Origin: Voacanga thouarsii
Lineage: Eukaryota; Streptophyta; Magnoliopsida; Gentianales; Apocynaceae
NCBI GenBank assembly: GCA_026120185.1
Contig: JANUWF010001101.1
Coordinates: 1,860,001-1,924,000, forward strand
Direction of reading: 5' to 3'
Length of the DNA stretch: 64,000 bases
The notes beneath the pieces are model-generated. The model was not told the DNA's origin. It worked only from the letters and a program-made list of their open reading frames with translations, and did no database searches. The position numbers and the translations under genes were made by a program. Shown here piece after piece: positions 60,829-64,000 of the stretch. The stretch's first letter is position 1, and each line of letters begins with the position of its first letter.

Positions 60829-61350
60829 ATGATGAAAATAATAAAATCTGTCAAAAGAACCGCAAAAAGAACCAAGATGGGGAAAGCAGCGGCTAAGACA
60901 AAAGTTGCTACACCGCTGGACACCAAGTAGAAAGAAAAGAAAATTGCTGAGAAAGCCACATGATTTAACTCATCTATAAAGCATACCACACCATAAAGTT
61001 CTGAGACACAGGTACCCTGCTTCCTTGATAAAAATGTTGAAACTAATTTCAATGATTAGCTATCTAGGAATAGCACTGTAATTTCGGGATATAGGGTTAA
61101 GGCTAGGGGATTCTTAAATTTCTCTTATATTTTGAATATGTTTGAGAATCTTGGTTAGGGAGCGTTATTGACAGTTAATGAGAAGTTGTACATCCCATTA
61201 GTTTGGAAGTTCTATGCTAATTTGAAAAAAGGGCGACTTGAGGAGATTGGAGGAGGGTTCATGGTGCAATGGTATAGCACTCGAATAGGATGTGTAAATG
61301 TAGAATTTGATCATAAATTTCTTAGGAAAGATGGGCTATTAGAGGCGTAA
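60829..61350 (+). pseudogene. Env-like ORF remnant of the SIRE-type element
   Basis: After RNase H, an ATG at 60829 begins a Lys-rich start (KSVKRTAKRTKMGKAAA). Later KLYIPLVWKFYANLKKG (61189-61239) resembles the conserved core of the extra ORF found between pol and the 3 prime LTR of SIRE/Maximus elements (usual form PVYPxLVxxFYANL). Stops interrupt it. The match is to a loosely conserved family; its function is not established. Confidence 0.4.
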
Positions 61351-61369
61351 CTGCAAAGCTTACTTAGAG

Positions 61370-63009
61370 ACCATCAAGGAAAACAAGTAAAGGAGAAGCT
61401 TGCGGGCGCTTCTACTTCTATTCCTAGTATATTTATGATTAATGTTAATACTACCTTTAGAAATGAGATATGGGTATTGGACACCGGATACCAGATATGG
61501 ATCTCATTTATGCAATAACTTGTAGGAACTAAAGGGCAATAGAAGACTAGAGAAAGACAACGTGGACCTACATACTACAAATGGAGCAAAGGTTGCTGCA
61601 CTTATTGTAGGGACTTACGAGCTACACCTGCCTTCAGGATTAGTTTTAGAGCTAAAAAACTGTTATTTTGTACCAATTTTATTGAAAAACGTTATCTCAG
61701 TTATGTGTTTAGACTTATATGGATTTCATTTAATATTTAAGAATAAATGTTGTTCTTTTTCATTGAATGATATTCATTATGGTTTTGCAACTTTGGTTAA
61801 TTATTTATACGTTTTAGACATGGATAATCCAACCCTTAATGTAAACAATAGGAAACCAAGGATAGATAATTCAACCTCATCTTATTTATGGCATTTTCGT
61901 TTAGGCCATGTAAATGAGAATCACATTTCTAAGTTACACACAAGTTAGGTGACTTAGGGTCATTTGGTTATGAATCATATGGCACATGCGAATCTTGTTT
62001 ACTTAGTAAAATGGCTAAAACTCATTTTTTTGGAAAAGGAGAAAAGGCCAAAGAGTTGTTAGCACTTATACATTATGATGTATGTGGCCCAATGTCAATA
62101 TAATCAAGAGGAGGTTATCATTACTTTATAACCTTTATTGATGGTTATTCACAATATGGGTATTTGTATTTAATTAAAAATACAAATCTATAGGTTTTGA
62201 AAAGTTCAAATACTTCAAGAATGAAGTAGAAAAACAACTTTGGAAAAGTATTAAAACTCTAATATTTGATCAAGAAGGTGAATACTTAAACCAAATGTTT
62301 CAGGGTTATCTTAGAGATAATAGGATATTATTTCAATGGAATCCACCATATACACCTCAACATAACGGTGTATCTGAGAGAAGGAATTAAACCCTTCTAG
62401 ATATGGTACCGACCATGATAGCTCCTGCAGACTTGAGAAAATTATTTTGGGGGTACGCACTAGAGATTCTATTTATATTCTAAAGAGAGTTCAGTCAAAA
62501 ACGGTTGATACTACCTCATTTGAGATGTTCTTTGGCAAGGTTATCTTACTCGAAAGTATGGGGTTACCCTGCTTTTGTTAAAAGGCCACAGTCAGATAAA
62601 TTTAATAGTAAATCTGACAAGTATTTGTTTGTGGGATATCTGAAAGAATCTTTCGAGTCTTACTTCTATCGCCTCTCCGAAAATAAGGTGTTTGTTTTAA
62701 AGCATGTTGTCTTCTTAGAGAAGGAGCACATGCTCAAAGGGGACAGTGAGAGTAAAATTGAATTTAGTGAAGTTCAAGAAGAACAAACAAATAATAATCA
62801 ATCGTCTGATCTCATATCTATTGAGAGAATAGATGAACCTTCTACTACACAAGATCCTCGTAGGTCAAGTAGGATAGGTGTAGCACCTGAGAGATATGGA
62901 TTTCTCATTAGTGACCACAATGACGTATTGCTTATAGATGAATGAGCCTACTACTTACAAGGAAGTTCTGAACAGTTCAAAATCTGACAAATGGCTTGAA
63001 GCCATGAAG
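61370..63009 (+). pseudogene. Second copia fragment: protease, integrase, start of RT
   Basis: A separate copia lineage, in the same direction: FMINVNTTFRNEIWVLDTG (protease), then LPSGLVLELKNCYFVP and YLWHFRLGHVNENHISKLH (pre-integrase). Next come CESCLLSKMAKTHF, YDVCGPMS and QHNGVSERRN (integrase), followed by VWGYPAFVKRPQSDKFNSK and VFLEKEHML (open piece 62505-62945). The RT linker then begins (EVLNSSKSDKWLEAMK) and is cut at 63009/63010 by other sequence. The gag and both LTRs are absent. Confidence 0.82.
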
Positions 63010-64000
63010 TGTTGGGATTCGTGGACTCTTAAACGCGGAAAACATCTACGAATCCCTCCCGAGGACCCAAGTAAACGATTAAGAAGATCTAAGCTTTAAG
63101 AATTACCTCTGGTTGCTTGTAATCGAAATCCTTCGATTCCGGTTGCTGCTGTTGTACGTTCAACCCGAACAATCACCAAGACGCTGCGGTATGCGAACGT
63201 CCTCTATCGGATACACACCGCGAACTCACTCGATACCCGGGGAGTGCTAGCGCCTAGGGTTTGAGAGGTTTTTTTTCTCTGGTAGAGAATGGCACGAATG
63301 TTCTCAACCGAAAAATTGGACTATTGAAAGACGGCTAGGGTTTTCTTAAAAAAACCCTCGAACCTCTTAGAGTCCAACCCTAATAATATCTTATCATATT
63401 CTAATTTAAATTCAAATTAAATTAAAGCTGATATGATAAGATTACTGCCATTATCTCGGTAATTTAACTAATTATTTTACCGAGTCGATTCTTATAATCC
63501 GGATATCATCCAGATTCATCGAATCTGGTCACCGAGAAAAATAACCTAACAAGTTCGCTTATTGTGTGACCCTATAGGTTCACTTAACACTGGCAGCGTG
63601 CCTAAATCATATTTAAATGGCCCACAAGTTATAAGCGGTTTCTAGCAAAACATTATAACTATCCAGGTTAAATGAAGATCGGTGATCTCTTTGAACCAAA
63701 TCATAATTTTATATTTAGTCCTTTTGTCACACGATATCCAGATTAAGCATAAGGCACGGAGCATGTCATCCTTATTAAGCTTAATCAATTATTTCTTGAT
63801 TTCATAGTAGACTGTTCAAACAAATGATATCAATATCTTAGATTGATATATTTGAGCACGGCCATGCATTTTAACGAGTCTAACTTATCAAGGGGCCCAT
63901 GGATATCTCTCCCATAAGCTGAGAGGACAAATTCCTTCACAATCAATCATATTCATCTCCTTGATTTATTCTATATCCAACGAGTAGTCTAATTTATTAT
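63010..64000. mobile_element. Terminal repeat of another inserted element (partial)
   Basis: At 63010 the copia coding sequence stops within a codon run and TGTTGGGATTCGTGG begins. The new sequence is not coding, is less AT-rich at first and contains an 11-of-12 inverted repeat (63014-63025 with 63045-63056). TG at the start and the position inside another element suggest an LTR or similar terminal region that runs beyond the window. The element class cannot be decided from here. Confidence 0.45.

Larger units (their letters stand above)
54161..61350 (+). mobile_element. Degenerate SIRE-like Ty1/copia element
   Basis: A long left-terminal region (about 54161 to 55430) beginning TGTTAGCCCT and ending in a C-rich stretch (TTCACCCCCCTCTAAAG) leads into TGGTATCAGAGC, the primer site for initiator Met-tRNA. 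Behind it are gag, protease, integrase, RT and RNase H in copia order, then an env-like remnant (60829-61350), which is the layout of the SIRE/Maximus lineage. All frames are interrupted. I found no right LTR, so the element is probably truncated where the next copia fragment begins (about 61370). The left end is my best guess and has no verified target duplication. Confidence 0.7.

Overview
The window is nuclear DNA of a flowering plant, most likely a eudicot. It is very AT-rich, genes have introns with GT-AG junctions, and every recognisable protein is a plant family member (plant tubby-like F-box protein, RWP-RK factor of the RKD type, XBAT-type ankyrin exon) or a plant transposable element. 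I cannot name the species.

Only one gene looks intact: a four-exon tubby-like F-box protein (TLP) on the + strand, 29812-34604, 429 codons, with a GA-rich leader and an intron in the 5 prime UTR. Most of the remaining sequence is transposable elements or AT-rich spacer.

Layout. 1-7390: AT-rich spacer with one frameshifted ORF of unknown family (2117-2655). 7391-12746: a complete Ty1/copia-type element with 357-bp LTRs and a TTGTT target duplication. Its protease and integrase core are replaced by a reverse-oriented, intron-containing RKD gene. 12747-16917: AT-rich spacer with a small hairpin element. 16918-26331: a 9.4-kb non-autonomous Helitron, oriented on the - strand, with pieces of at least eight unrelated host genes (bromodomain protein, CHY1-type hydrolase, SR splicing factor, Myb/TTF-I-like protein, XBAT ankyrin ligase, DUF632 protein, phosphopantothenate-cysteine ligase, NYN-domain protein). 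28.5-34.7 kb: the TLP gene. 37.66-39.29 kb: a foldback element with about 295-bp inverted arms. 45186-50456: an older member of the same RKD-carrying copia family, with target duplication ACAAC. 52.2-53.9 kb: a LINE remnant. 54.16-61.35 kb: a decayed SIRE-like copia element (gag, protease, integrase, RT, RNase H, env-like remnant). 61.37-63.01 kb: a second copia fragment, broken at 63010 by what looks like the terminal repeat of another element that runs out of the window.

The two most unusual objects are both gene-capture events. The Helitron collects exons and introns of many genes, nearly all in its own orientation. The copia family has traded part of its own coding capacity for an antisense copy of a reproductive-development transcription factor and has amplified with it. 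All captured genes seen here carry frameshifts, stops or truncations, so any effect would more likely be through RNA than protein; that is inference. All identifications rest on reading the sequence and on recall of family motifs; no database search was run.
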